Both the position numbers and the translations under genes were made by a program. The notes below the pieces were generated by a model. That model saw only the letters and a list, made by a program, of their open reading frames with translations. It did no database searches and was not told where the DNA came from. Below are positions 1 to 7,462 of a stretch of DNA of 34,760 nucleotides, one piece after another (position 1 is the first letter of the stretch; the number at the start of each line of letters is the position of its first letter). Where the stretch lies: positions 1 through 34,760 of the forward strand of contig CALXPW010000013.1 of assembly GCA_944390365.1 (NCBI GenBank), in the 5' to 3' direction. The DNA comes from an uncultured Clostridia bacterium (GTDB lineage Bacteria > Bacillota > Clostridia > TANB77 > CAG-508).

Positions 1-600
1 GAATATTTCAAAAGATTACTTGAAAGAATAAAACTAATTCGTACGAGTGAAAGAATGTTTTATCAAAAAATTACAGATATATTTGCAGAGTGTTCAATAG
101 ATTATGATAAAAATAGCGATACAGCAATAACTTTCTATAAAACTATTCAAAATAAATTTCATTTTGCAATCACAGGGCAAACAGCAGCAGAAATAATTTA
201 TAATAGAGTTGATGCAAAAAAAGATAATATGGGTCTTAATACTTGGGAGAATTCTCCTGATGGCAAGATTTTAAAATCAGATGTAACTGTTGCAAAAAAT
301 TATCTGGATGAAAAAGAAATTAAAAGCCTAAATAATTTAGTAAACTTATTTCTAGATATTGCAGAGAATAATGCAGAAAGAAATATTCCAATGTATATGA
401 ATGATTGGAAAAATGAAGTTGAAAATGCCCTAAAAGTTTTTCATTATGAAGTGTTAGAAGGAAAAGGAAAGATTTCGCATAAACAGGCAATAGACAAAGC
501 TGAAAGCGAATATGAAAAATATAAACTTATTCAAGATAAAAATTATGTTTCTGATTTTGATAAATTATTAAATGAGACTAAAGAAATTGAAAATAAATAA
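1..600 (+). CDS. RhuM family protein, 5'-truncated by window edge
   Basis: The reading frame is open from base 1, so the gene starts upstream of the window. The first visible methionine (base 55) is internal, because the codons before it (reading EYFKRLLERIK...) match the conserved RhuM pattern just before FYQKITDIF. Other family signatures are SIDYD, KFHFAITGQTAAEII, NMGL.(S/T)W, SDV.(V/I)AKNYL and a late segment with IPMYMNDW. RhuM-type proteins (COG3943-like) occur on genomic islands and near defence genes; their biochemical role is not established. The ORF ends in TAA and is followed by a terminator-like hairpin. The family call is firm; the function is unknown. Confidence 0.88.
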   Translation, partial: EYFKRLLERIKLIRTSERMFYQKITDIFAECSIDYDKNSDTAITFYKTIQNKFHFAITGQTAAEIIYNRVDAKKDNMGLNTWENSPDGKILKSDVTVAKNYLDEKEIKSLNNLVNLFLDIAENNAERNIPMYMNDWKNEVENALKVFHYEVLEGKGKISHKQAIDKAESEYEKYKLIQDKNYVSDFDKLLNETKEIENK

Positions 601-704
601 GAAGGTTGTATATTTTTTCTAATAATGATAAAATAATTATGTTAATATTACATTTGAAAGTGGACAAAAGCATAAAAATTATTGTGGAAGGAATCAGTAG
701 ATTT

Positions 705-745
705 AAAGAAGTGTAACCTAAATAAAAAGGGTGATACTTCTTTTT
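705..745 (+). terminator. Rho-independent terminator after the RhuM gene
   Basis: An 8-bp stem AAAGAAGT / ACTTCTTT (705-712 and 736-743) encloses a loop that can extend the pairing through ACC/GGT. It runs into a T tract at 741-745. It separates the RhuM gene from the sugar-acid genes downstream. Confidence 0.6.
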
Positions 746-835
746 ATATTAACGAAAATAATAGATAAAGCTATTGCTAAAATGAAAAAAATCGATTAAA
801 ATAAATGAGAGAAAAGTTGAAAGAGGGAATATACT

Positions 836-1597
836 ATGGTAAAAGATTTATTTAATTTAGATGGAAAAGTTGCAATAGTTACAGGCGCAAGTAGAGGACT
901 TGGGCAAGGTATGGCAATTGCTTTAGCCGAGGCAGGAGCAAATGTAGTAGGAGTAGGGCAAAGTGACATGTCTGCTACAGAAGCAGAAATAAAAAAAGCA
1001 GGAAGAGAATTTTTAGGAATAAAAGCAGATTTAACATCTACAGACAAAGTAGATGAGATTGTAGAAAAAACAGTAGAAAAGTTTGGAAGAGTTGACATTT
1101 TAGTAAATAATGCAGGAACTATAAGAAGACAAGACGCAATAGACTATACAGAAAAGGACTGGGATGACATTTTAAACTTAAATTTAAAAACAGTATTTTT
1201 CTTATCACAAAGAGTAGCTAAAGAATTTATGAAACAAAAATCAGGTGGAAAAATTATAAGCATTGCATCAATGCTATCTTTCCAAGGAGGAATTAGAGTA
1301 CCAGCATATACGGCAAGTAAAAGTGGTGTTGCAGGTATAACAAAAGCATTAGCAAATGAGTGGGCAAAATTCAATATAAATGTAAATGCAATCGCACCAG
1401 GTTATATGGCTACAGATAATACAAAGGCAATAAGAGAAGACGAGAAGAGAGAAAGAGAAATACTAGAAAGAATTCCGGCTGGAAGATGGGGAACACCAGA
1501 AGACCTAGCAGGTGCAGTAGTATTTTTAGCTTCAAAGGCATCTGACTATGTAAATGGTTATACATTAGCAGTAGATGGTGGCTGGCTTGCAAGATAA
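836..1597 (+). CDS. kduD: SDR-family 2-deoxy-D-gluconate / 2-keto-3-deoxygluconate dehydrogenase (KduD/DhuD-like)
   Basis: A 253-aa short-chain dehydrogenase. The NAD(P)-binding TGASRGLGQG lies near residues 17-26, NNAG at 91-94, the probable catalytic Ser near 145 and YTASK with Tyr158/Lys162. The C-terminus ends in VDGGW as in classical SDRs. Overall wording (SMLSFQGG, PGYMATDNT, GRWGTPEDLAG) matches KduD, which interconverts 2,5-diketo-3-deoxygluconate and 2-keto-3-deoxygluconate in breakdown of unsaturated uronic acids. The next gene is an RpiB-family isomerase, the partner seen in the Firmicutes version of this pathway (DhuI/DhuD). No lyase, kinase or KDPG aldolase gene is visible here. 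The ATG has an AGAGGGAA ribosome site upstream. The exact substrate is inferred. Confidence 0.85.
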   Translation: MVKDLFNLDGKVAIVTGASRGLGQGMAIALAEAGANVVGVGQSDMSATEAEIKKAGREFLGIKADLTSTDKVDEIVEKTVEKFGRVDILVNNAGTIRRQDAIDYTEKDWDDILNLNLKTVFFLSQRVAKEFMKQKSGGKIISIASMLSFQGGIRVPAYTASKSGVAGITKALANEWAKFNINVNAIAPGYMATDNTKAIREDEKREREILERIPAGRWGTPEDLAGAVVFLASKASDYVNGYTLAVDGGWLAR

Positions 1598-1715
1598 GAT
1601 AAAGCAAACTGCAAGAAAAAGTAACTTTATTGCATGGCCTTACATTAATTGGAACCGAAATGTCAAATAAAAAGTTGATTTTTACTATACTAAAAGAAAA
1701 GGAGAGTTAAAATTT

Positions 1716-2357
1716 ATGAAAATAGCTTTAATAAATGAAAATAGTCAAGCATCAAAAAACAAAATTATATATGATGCATTAAAAGAAGTAGCAGACAAAT
1801 ACGGATATGAAGTGTATAATTATGGAATGGAAAATCCAGAAGAAAATAATTTAACTTATGTTCAAGCCGGTTTACTTTCTGCAATTTTAATAAATTCTAA
1901 AGCAGTGGATTTTATAGTAACTGGCTGTGGAACGGGAGAAGGTGCAACACTTGCACTAAATAGTTTTCCAAATGTGCTATGTGGACATATAACAGATCCA
2001 ACAGATGCATATTTATTTAGCCAAATAAATGCTGGAAATGCAGTAGCTATTCCATTTGCAAAAGGTTTTGGATGGGGAAGTGAGCTAACACTTAAATATA
2101 TTTTCGAAAAACTATTTGAAACAGAAGCAGGAGGAGGCTATCCAGTAGAAAGAAGAGAGCCAGAGCAAGCTAATAAGAAAATATTAGACGAAGTTAAGAA
2201 AATAACACATAACGATATGATGACTATTTTAAAGAACATAGATAAAGAATTTCTTTATCAAACAATAAATAGAGAGCAATTTAAGAAATATTATTTTGAA
2301 AATGCTGAGGACGGAGAGATTAAGGAATATATAAGGGATGTGGCTCAAAGACATTAA
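1716..2357 (+). CDS. RpiB/LacA/LacB-family sugar isomerase (DhuI-like)
   Basis: A 213-aa protein. The N-terminal Rossmann-like half is typical of RpiB, with the active-site loop TGCGTGEGA near 69-77 (Cys71) and the HITDPTDAYLF and GNAVAIPFA segments. It is longer than ordinary RpiB (about 150 aa), with a C-terminal helical extension of about 60 residues. This longer RpiB type accompanies KduD-like dehydrogenases in Firmicutes and takes the place of KduI, isomerising 4-deoxy-5-hexosulose-uronate. The adjacent kduD-like gene supports that role over ribose-5-phosphate isomerase. The ATG at 1716 follows AAGGAGAG. The family is firm; the specific reaction is an inference from the neighbour and the extension. 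Confidence 0.75.
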   Translation: MKIALINENSQASKNKIIYDALKEVADKYGYEVYNYGMENPEENNLTYVQAGLLSAILINSKAVDFIVTGCGTGEGATLALNSFPNVLCGHITDPTDAYLFSQINAGNAVAIPFAKGFGWGSELTLKYIFEKLFETEAGGGYPVERREPEQANKKILDEVKKITHNDMMTILKNIDKEFLYQTINREQFKKYYFENAEDGEIKEYIRDVAQRH

Positions 2358-2432
2358 ACAATAAATTTTTATTTAGAGAGAAATTAAAAAAGCAAACAAA
2401 GTGCAATAGTATTAGACAAAATAATTTTAGAA

Positions 2433-2467
2433 GCGTGGACAAAATGGAGTGTCCCTTTTGTCCACGC
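2433..2467. repeat. Perfect 12-bp inverted repeat immediately before galE
   Basis: GCGTGGACAAAA (2433-2444) pairs exactly with TTTTGTCCACGC (2456-2467) around the 11-base loop TGGAGTGTCCC. It ends three bases before the galE ribosome site AGGAG (2471-2475). It lacks a T tract after the stem, so it is not a standard terminator. It is notably GC-richer than its surroundings. It could be a REP-like palindrome or an mRNA 5' structure. Only one copy was noticed in the window. Confidence 0.7.
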
Positions 2468-2485
2468 CAAAGGAGATGTAATTTA

Positions 2486-3496
2486 ATGAAAGTATTAGTA
2501 ACAGGTGGTACTGGATATATAGGTAGCCATACAATAGTAGAATTATTAAACAACAATATGGACGTTGTAGTAATAGACGACTTTTCTAATAGCAAACCAG
2601 AAGTATTAGAAAATATAAAGAAAATTACAGGTAAAGATTTTAGATTTTATGAAGTAAATTATTTAGATAGAGAGAAACTAGAAAAAGTATTTGAAGAAAA
2701 TCCAGACATTGAAAGTGTAATTAATTTTGCAGGTTTTAAGGCAGTAGGAGAGTCTGTAAAGAAGCCATTAGAATACTACATAAACAATGTTTCAGGAGCT
2801 TTAGTTTTGCTAGATACTATGAAAAAATATAATGTAAAAAAATTTGTATTTAGCTCATCTGCAACTGTATATGGAGAAAAAAATCCAATTCCATACATTG
2901 AAACAATGGAAACCGGAAAAGCTACTAACCCTTATGGAACCACAAAATTATTTATTGAGCAAATATTAGAGGATTTGTACAAATCAGACAATAGTTGGGA
3001 TATATGCATACTTAGATACTTTAATCCAATAGGAGCACATGAAAGCGGATTAATTGGAGAAGAACCACAAGGTATTCCAAATAATTTAATACCATACATT
3101 GTTAGAGTAGCATCAGGAAAGCTAAAAGAATTATCTATATTTGGTGATGATTATGATACACCAGATGGTACAGGTGTAAGAGACTATATACATGTTGTAG
3201 ATTTAGCAAAAGGGCATGTTAAAGCAATAGAAAAATTAAATAAAGAAGGTAGTGGAATATACATATATAATTTAGGAACAGGTAAAGGATATAGTGTATT
3301 AGATATAGTAAAAACATTTGAGAAAGTAACAGGTCAAAAAGTTCCATACAAAATAGTAGAAAGAAGAGCAGGCGATTTAGCAATGTTCTATGCAAATTCA
3401 AAGAAAGCCCAAGAAGAATTAGGTTGGAAAGCAGAAAAAACATTAGAGGATATGTGCAAAGACTCATGGAATTATATAGTAAAGCAATCGAAATAA
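2486..3496 (+). CDS. galE: UDP-glucose 4-epimerase
   Basis: 336 aa, the normal length for GalE, an extended SDR that interconverts UDP-glucose and UDP-galactose with bound NAD. Visible motifs are the N-terminal VTGGTGYIGSH, NFAGFKAVGESV, SSSATVYG, the catalytic YGTTK, LRYFNPIGAH, and GVRDYIHVVDLAKGH. The start is placed at 2486 (MKVLVTGG) because AGGAGATG lies 10 bases before it; an in-frame ATG at 2435 lies inside the hairpin and adds non-homologous residues. It precedes the surface-protein and exopolysaccharide loci, and probably feeds UDP-hexoses to them. Confidence 0.96.
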   Translation: MKVLVTGGTGYIGSHTIVELLNNNMDVVVIDDFSNSKPEVLENIKKITGKDFRFYEVNYLDREKLEKVFEENPDIESVINFAGFKAVGESVKKPLEYYINNVSGALVLLDTMKKYNVKKFVFSSSATVYGEKNPIPYIETMETGKATNPYGTTKLFIEQILEDLYKSDNSWDICILRYFNPIGAHESGLIGEEPQGIPNNLIPYIVRVASGKLKELSIFGDDYDTPDGTGVRDYIHVVDLAKGHVKAIEKLNKEGSGIYIYNLGTGKGYSVLDIVKTFEKVTGQKVPYKIVERRAGDLAMFYANSKKAQEELGWKAEKTLEDMCKDSWNYIVKQSK

Positions 3497-3569
3497 AATG
3501 GAGTAATAAAATGAATGAAAAAATTCAACAAAATTTATAAAAAAAACTGCAAAAAAATACAAAAATAGT

Positions 3570-3598
3570 ATTGCTTTTAAAAAATCGTAATGCTATAA
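3570..3598 (+). promoter_or_regulatory. Sigma-A-type promoter of the surface-protein/sortase operon
   Basis: TTGCTT (3570-3575), a 17-base spacer and a perfect TATAAT (3593-3598). The 5' leader that follows contains TTGAAATGAAAGGAGTCAT (3609-3627), which recurs almost unchanged before the LPQTG gene at 21416. The stretch AGTATTGC around the -35 box is also shared with the LCP promoter at 5775. Confidence 0.8.
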
Positions 3599-3632
3599 TA
3601 TGTGCAGATTGAAATGAAAGGAGTCATGAATT

Positions 3633-4172
3633 ATGAAAAAATTAGCAACAATAACACTATTAGTTGTTATGTTAGTAGCTTTTTTAGCAGGAACAGTTAA
3701 TGCTGCAACAGAAAGTGAATTATTAGAATATCTTTCAAAAGATTTTACAGTAGGAGGAGAAACAGTATCAATTTCTGAATCTGACAAAGTAAAAATAGAA
3801 AGATACCTTAATGAAAACGAAGTCACTGAAGAGCAAGCAGACTATGTTATATCTAAAGTTGATGAAGCAGTTGCTATATTACAATCTGCTGGTGAAACAG
3901 ATCTTACAAAATTAAGCAGAGAAGATAAAGACAGTTTAATAAGTATCGCAAATGATGCAGCAAGCGAATTAGGATTATCTTTAAGCTATGATGCAAGTTC
4001 TAAAACATTATCTGTTTACAAAGACGGAAAATTAGTTGAATCAACAAACATAACATCAAATAATGAATTAGTTCAAACTGGTTCTACAAATTATGTATTA
4101 TATGCTATAATTGCTGTAGCAGTAATTGCCATTGCTGCAGTTGTTGTAAAGAAAGTAAGAGCTAATGCATAA
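3633..4172 (+). CDS. Small secreted protein with sortase-type C-terminal signal (LVQTG)
   Basis: 179 aa. The N-terminal signal peptide is about residues 1-25 (hydrophobic core, then NAA). A mostly helical acidic region follows (about 28-113), then a short beta-like segment (LSLSYD...KTLSVYKDGKLVES). The end is LVQTG at 146-150, a hydrophobic helix (about 154-172) and a KKVRANA tail. This is the layout of a cell-wall sorting signal, with Val instead of Pro at position 2. The sortase gene overlaps its 3' end by 8 bases, which strongly suggests enzyme and substrate. No family for the mature part was recognised; its function is unknown. The ATG has AAAGGAG upstream. Confidence 0.8.
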   Translation: MKKLATITLLVVMLVAFLAGTVNAATESELLEYLSKDFTVGGETVSISESDKVKIERYLNENEVTEEQADYVISKVDEAVAILQSAGETDLTKLSREDKDSLISIANDAASELGLSLSYDASSKTLSVYKDGKLVESTNITSNNELVQTGSTNYVLYAIIAVAVIAIAAVVVKKVRANA

Positions 4173-4800
4173 GAAAGAAAATAATAGCATTATATTAGCA
4201 ACTATTAAGCATTTAATAGTTGCTATAATGTTTATTATACTAATAGCAGTAATAATATTTGTTCTATTTGGTTCACGTATTAGTATGGCAATATCGCTAA
4301 TTAATAAAGTATCTATAGATACAAGTAATGTTGTATTAAAAGATGTAAAATTAAATAGCATTACTAAACGTTTAGAAAGTTATCCAGAATATGGAACAAA
4401 ATATGGTGACTTAAGTATAGACTCCTTAGATGTAGATCTGCCATTATACTATGGAGATACATTATCTATATTAAGAAATGGTGTTGGACATTCTAGTGGG
4501 AGCTATTTTCCTGGTGAAGGTGGAACAATAGTATGCATGGCACATAATACAATTGGTTATTTATATAACTTGTCAGATATAGAAATAGGAGCAAATATAG
4601 TAATAACAACTACGTATGGAAAATTTACATACAAAGTGGAAGAAACAAAAATTGTCCCAGAAACGCAAGTAGACGCAGTATCGGTTAGCCATGGAGAAGA
4701 AATGCTAATACTATATACTTGCTACCCTACAAACACTTTTGGACATGCAACTAAAAGATTTATTACATATTCAAAATTAGTAGATGCTCAATATAATTAA
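4165..4800 (+). CDS. Class D-like sortase
   Basis: 211 aa with an N-terminal membrane anchor (about 10-35) and a sortase beta-barrel. The catalytic residues are visible: His127 in CMAHNT, Cys186 in LILYTCYP (the TLxTC motif) and Arg198 in TKRFIT. Sortases cleave the sorting motif between Thr and Gly and attach the protein to the peptidoglycan cross-bridge. Size and motif wording fit class D (SrtD). The ATG lies inside the end of the preceding surface-protein gene (8-base overlap) with no strong ribosome site, which suggests translational coupling. The LVQTG protein and the distant LPQTG protein at 21416 are the candidate substrates in this window. Confidence 0.92.
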   Translation: MHKKENNSIILATIKHLIVAIMFIILIAVIIFVLFGSRISMAISLINKVSIDTSNVVLKDVKLNSITKRLESYPEYGTKYGDLSIDSLDVDLPLYYGDTLSILRNGVGHSSGSYFPGEGGTIVCMAHNTIGYLYNLSDIEIGANIVITTTYGKFTYKVEETKIVPETQVDAVSVSHGEEMLILYTCYPTNTFGHATKRFITYSKLVDAQYN

Positions 4801-4839
4801 TAAATTAATAAAATAATAAAAATGAAAGGAAAAGATAAA

Positions 4840-5670
4840 ATGAAAAAAGCAATATCGTATGTTCTTTCATTTGTTCTCGTATTAATGTTATTATCTCTAT
4901 GTTTACTTGCAATAGTAAAATCTACTATTTTGGATGAAAAATATATGATTTCAAAACTTGAAGAAGCAAATTATTACGAAAGAATGAATGGAGAAATTAT
5001 AGAACAATTTAAAAATTATACAATACAATCAGGCTTATCTGATGAGGTATTAGAAAATTTATTTACAGAAGATAAGTTAAAGCAAGATATAAATAATGTT
5101 ATAGATAGTATTTATACTGGAAAAGAGCTAGAAATAAGTACCTCTGAAATTAGAGAAAATTTAAAAGAAAATATTTTGACTGAAGTAGAAAAAGAAGGTA
5201 AAACAGTAGACTTTGAAGATGAAGCAATGGAGGAATATTTAAAAGCAATTGAGTCAGCTTATGAGTCACAAGTATCTTATTCTACAAGTACTATTAACAG
5301 CATAGGAAGCACATTTGAAAAAGTTATAAGTTTAGCACAAACAGCACAAATAATAGTAATAGTGGTTACTATAGTTATAGCGGTATTAATAATAATACTT
5401 AACATTAAACAAATATTTGGATTAAATTATTTAGCCATCTCAAGTATGGCATCGGGCTTGTTTATTTTAATAGCTAAATTTTTATTAGGACAGTCAACAG
5501 ATTTAAAAAATATAATGCTAATTAATCAAGCTACCTCGCATGTAATACAATTAGTAATAGAAGATTTACTAGCTAAGGTAACAATTGCAGGAGTAGTGCT
5601 ATTAATTATTGGACTTATATTTAGCATTATATATAATCTACAAAATAAAAAATATTTTGAAAAAAACTGA
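4840..5670 (+). CDS. Hypothetical membrane protein, four predicted helices
   Basis: 276 aa from the chosen start at 4840 (MKKAISYVLS), which sits behind AAAGGA; an in-frame ATG at 4822 would add six residues and removes the ribosome site. One N-terminal hydrophobic segment is followed by an acidic, helix-rich extracytoplasmic region of about 140 residues. Three C-terminal membrane segments follow, then a charged tail. No family was recognised. It is last in the surface-protein/sortase unit and is followed by a terminator, so a role in export, anchoring or envelope sensing is possible but is only inferred from position. Confidence 0.7.
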   Translation: MKKAISYVLSFVLVLMLLSLCLLAIVKSTILDEKYMISKLEEANYYERMNGEIIEQFKNYTIQSGLSDEVLENLFTEDKLKQDINNVIDSIYTGKELEISTSEIRENLKENILTEVEKEGKTVDFEDEAMEEYLKAIESAYESQVSYSTSTINSIGSTFEKVISLAQTAQIIVIVVTIVIAVLIIILNIKQIFGLNYLAISSMASGLFILIAKFLLGQSTDLKNIMLINQATSHVIQLVIEDLLAKVTIAGVVLLIIGLIFSIIYNLQNKKYFEKN

Positions 5671-5684
5671 ATAAAAAAATTAAA

Positions 5685-5720
5685 ATGTGAGTACAAAAAT
5701 TTATGGTACTCACATCTTTT
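5685..5720 (+). terminator. Rho-independent terminator after the sortase operon
   Basis: A perfect 10-bp stem ATGTGAGTAC (5685-5694) / GTACTCACAT (5706-5715) is followed by CTTTT. It closes the 3633-5670 transcription unit. Confidence 0.8.
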
Positions 5721-5731
5721 CGACATCTAAC

Positions 5732-5770
5732 CTAAAATAGACTATCACATTTTAGCAAAATTTAGCAAAA
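5732..5770. promoter_or_regulatory. Candidate operator: inverted repeat plus exact tandem 10-mer upstream of the LCP promoter
   Basis: CTAAAAT (5732-5738) and ATTTTAG (5749-5755) form an inverted repeat. Overlapping it, TTTAGCAAAA occurs twice in perfect tandem (5751-5760, 5761-5770), ending four bases before the -35 box. The 10-bp period puts both copies on the same helix face, as expected for a regulator site controlling the exopolysaccharide operon. No regulator is identified. Confidence 0.45.
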
Positions 5771-5774
5771 AGTA

Positions 5775-5803
5775 TTGCCATTAGATTACATAAATGGTAA
5801 AAT
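5775..5803 (+). promoter_or_regulatory. Sigma-A-type promoter of the exopolysaccharide operon
   Basis: TTGCCA (5775-5780), a 17-base spacer and TAAAAT (5798-5803), about 40 bases ahead of the LCP start codon. The next convincing promoter found on this strand is at 21344, so it probably drives much of the locus. Confidence 0.7.
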
Positions 5804-5843
5804 ATATATGTTGAAAATTATTTAAGTGGCTAAAGGAGAAAAA

Positions 5844-6863
5844 ATGAAAAAGTTCTTTAAAGTATTAGGAATTATATTACTAATACTAGTAATTTTGACC
5901 ATTATTGTAATAGCATCTGGATATTTTTTCATAAAAAGCAAATTAAATAAAATGCAACAAGTAGAAATAAATGTAAATGAATTAAATGTATCAGATGTAA
6001 TTGAACAAAATTTACATGGTTATAGAAATGTAGCTATATATGGTGTAGATAGCAGAGATAGTAGCCTTGGAAAAGGCAACAGGAGTGACTGCATAATAAT
6101 TGCTAGTATAAATAATAGCACAAAAGAGATTAAATTAATTTCTGTATACAGAGATACTTATGTAAACATAGAAGGCTATGGCTTAGATAAAATAACACAT
6201 GCATATTCTTATGGTGGTCCAGAACTTGCACTAAAAACATTAAATGAGAATTTGGACCTAAATATAACTGAATTTGTTACAGTTAATTTTGATGCACTAG
6301 CGGATGCCATTAATTCGATAGGTGGAGTGGACATTAATATAGAAGAAAAAGAAATACAATACTTAAATAACTATTTAGTAGAAACATCAAAAGTAACAGG
6401 CTTAGAAACTAAAAAGGTAACAAATACTGGACTTCAAACTCTAGATGGTGTACAAGCAGTGGCATATTCTAGAATAAGATATACAGAAGGTGGAGATTAC
6501 AAAAGAACAGAAAGAATGAGAACAGTTATTGAAGCAATGTTTGACAAACTAAAAACTAAGAGTTTAGGCGAAATAAACAACTTAGTAGATCAACTATTAC
6601 CAGAAGTATATACTAATTTAGAACCAGACGAAATAATTGCTTTAGCACCAACAATACTTCAATATAATATATCTGATAGTATAGGTTGGCCATATAACGT
6701 AAAAGGAATTACTACAGATAGATGGTATGGTGTACCAGTTACATTAGAAGAAAATGTAAAACAATTACATGAAGAAGCATTTGGGGAAGAAAACTATACT
6801 CCATCAGAAACTGTACAAGAAATAAGTGACAGAATTATAGAAAGAACAGGGTATACTGACTAA
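5844..6863 (+). CDS. LytR-CpsA-Psr (LCP) family glycopolymer ligase
   Basis: 339 aa. A cytoplasmic MKK start and one membrane helix (about 6-28) precede an extracellular LCP domain. The LCP signatures are VAIYGVDSRD, the NRSDCIIIASINN segment, KLISVYRDTYV (phosphate-binding Arg), THAYSYGG, VNFDALADAINSIGGVD and AYSRIRYTEGGDYKRTERM. LCP proteins transfer glycopolymers from undecaprenyl-phosphate onto peptidoglycan. The start at 5844 is chosen because AAAGGAG lies just upstream; a GTG at 5826 is in frame but would include that site. As first gene of the locus it probably attaches the finished polysaccharide to the wall. Its stop overlaps the next gene by one base. Confidence 0.95.
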   Translation: MKKFFKVLGIILLILVILTIIVIASGYFFIKSKLNKMQQVEINVNELNVSDVIEQNLHGYRNVAIYGVDSRDSSLGKGNRSDCIIIASINNSTKEIKLISVYRDTYVNIEGYGLDKITHAYSYGGPELALKTLNENLDLNITEFVTVNFDALADAINSIGGVDINIEEKEIQYLNNYLVETSKVTGLETKKVTNTGLQTLDGVQAVAYSRIRYTEGGDYKRTERMRTVIEAMFDKLKTKSLGEINNLVDQLLPEVYTNLEPDEIIALAPTILQYNISDSIGWPYNVKGITTDRWYGVPVTLEENVKQLHEEAFGEENYTPSETVQEISDRIIERTGYTD

Positions 6864-7420
6864 TGGAAAATAAGAAAGAAAGCAAAAAAACAAATTATAA
6901 ATTAATAATTATAAGGATAATATTAAGCATATTAATTTTAATTAATTTTATAACTATATTTGGATTCTCGGAACAAAATGGAGAACAATCTACTGGATTA
7001 AGTAGAAGCATTACTTTAAGTGTATTAAATACATTTGATGATTATAATGAACCACTAACTGAAATGCAAGAAGCACAAGTACTAAATGTAGAACACATAA
7101 TAAGAAAATTAGCACATTTTACAATTTATACTATTTTAGGCTTATTGTTAATGAGTTTGGCAGAAACCTTTGACTTTACGAATAAAAAACGATTACTTTT
7201 AAGTGTATTAATTGGATTTTTATATGCTTGCCTTGATGAATTTCATCAAAGTTTTACCCCAGGAAGAACACCATTGTTTACAGATGTACTTATAGACATG
7301 TTAGGAGTAATTGTTGGAAGCTTAATTGTTTTAATATGCGTTAAGATTATACAAAACAAAAGAAATAAAAAATTAATGAAAGAGATAAAGACTAATGTAG
7401 TTGCAAATGAAAAAACATAA
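6863..7420 (+). CDS. VanZ-like membrane protein
   Basis: 185 aa. The first membrane helix is about 14-32, then an extracytoplasmic segment with GFSEQNGEQS, followed by the VanZ core: RKLAHFTIYTILGLLLM, a helix, LDEFHQSFTPGRTPLFTDVLID and a final helix. VanZ-like proteins are widespread in Gram-positive envelope and capsule loci; VanZ itself gives low-level teicoplanin resistance, but the general function is unclear. The ATG shares one base with the LCP stop (TAATG), so the two genes are translationally coupled, which ties this protein to polysaccharide attachment or lipid-carrier handling. Confidence 0.9.
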   Translation: MENKKESKKTNYKLIIIRIILSILILINFITIFGFSEQNGEQSTGLSRSITLSVLNTFDDYNEPLTEMQEAQVLNVEHIIRKLAHFTIYTILGLLLMSLAETFDFTNKKRLLLSVLIGFLYACLDEFHQSFTPGRTPLFTDVLIDMLGVIVGSLIVLICVKIIQNKRNKKLMKEIKTNVVANEKT

Positions 7421-7462
7421 AGTAGAGAGTGAATTTTATTTATATATAGGGGGATAAAAGAG

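Noticed and set aside
2435..2485. An upstream in-frame ATG extending galE by 17 residues
   Set aside because: It lies inside the perfect palindrome, has no ribosome site, and the added residues (rich in Cys and Arg) do not match GalE; MKVLVTGG at 2486 does.
5751..5770. The tandem TTTAGCAAAA as the start of a CRISPR or satellite array
   Set aside because: Only two copies without spacers; its place next to a -35 box fits a regulatory site better.
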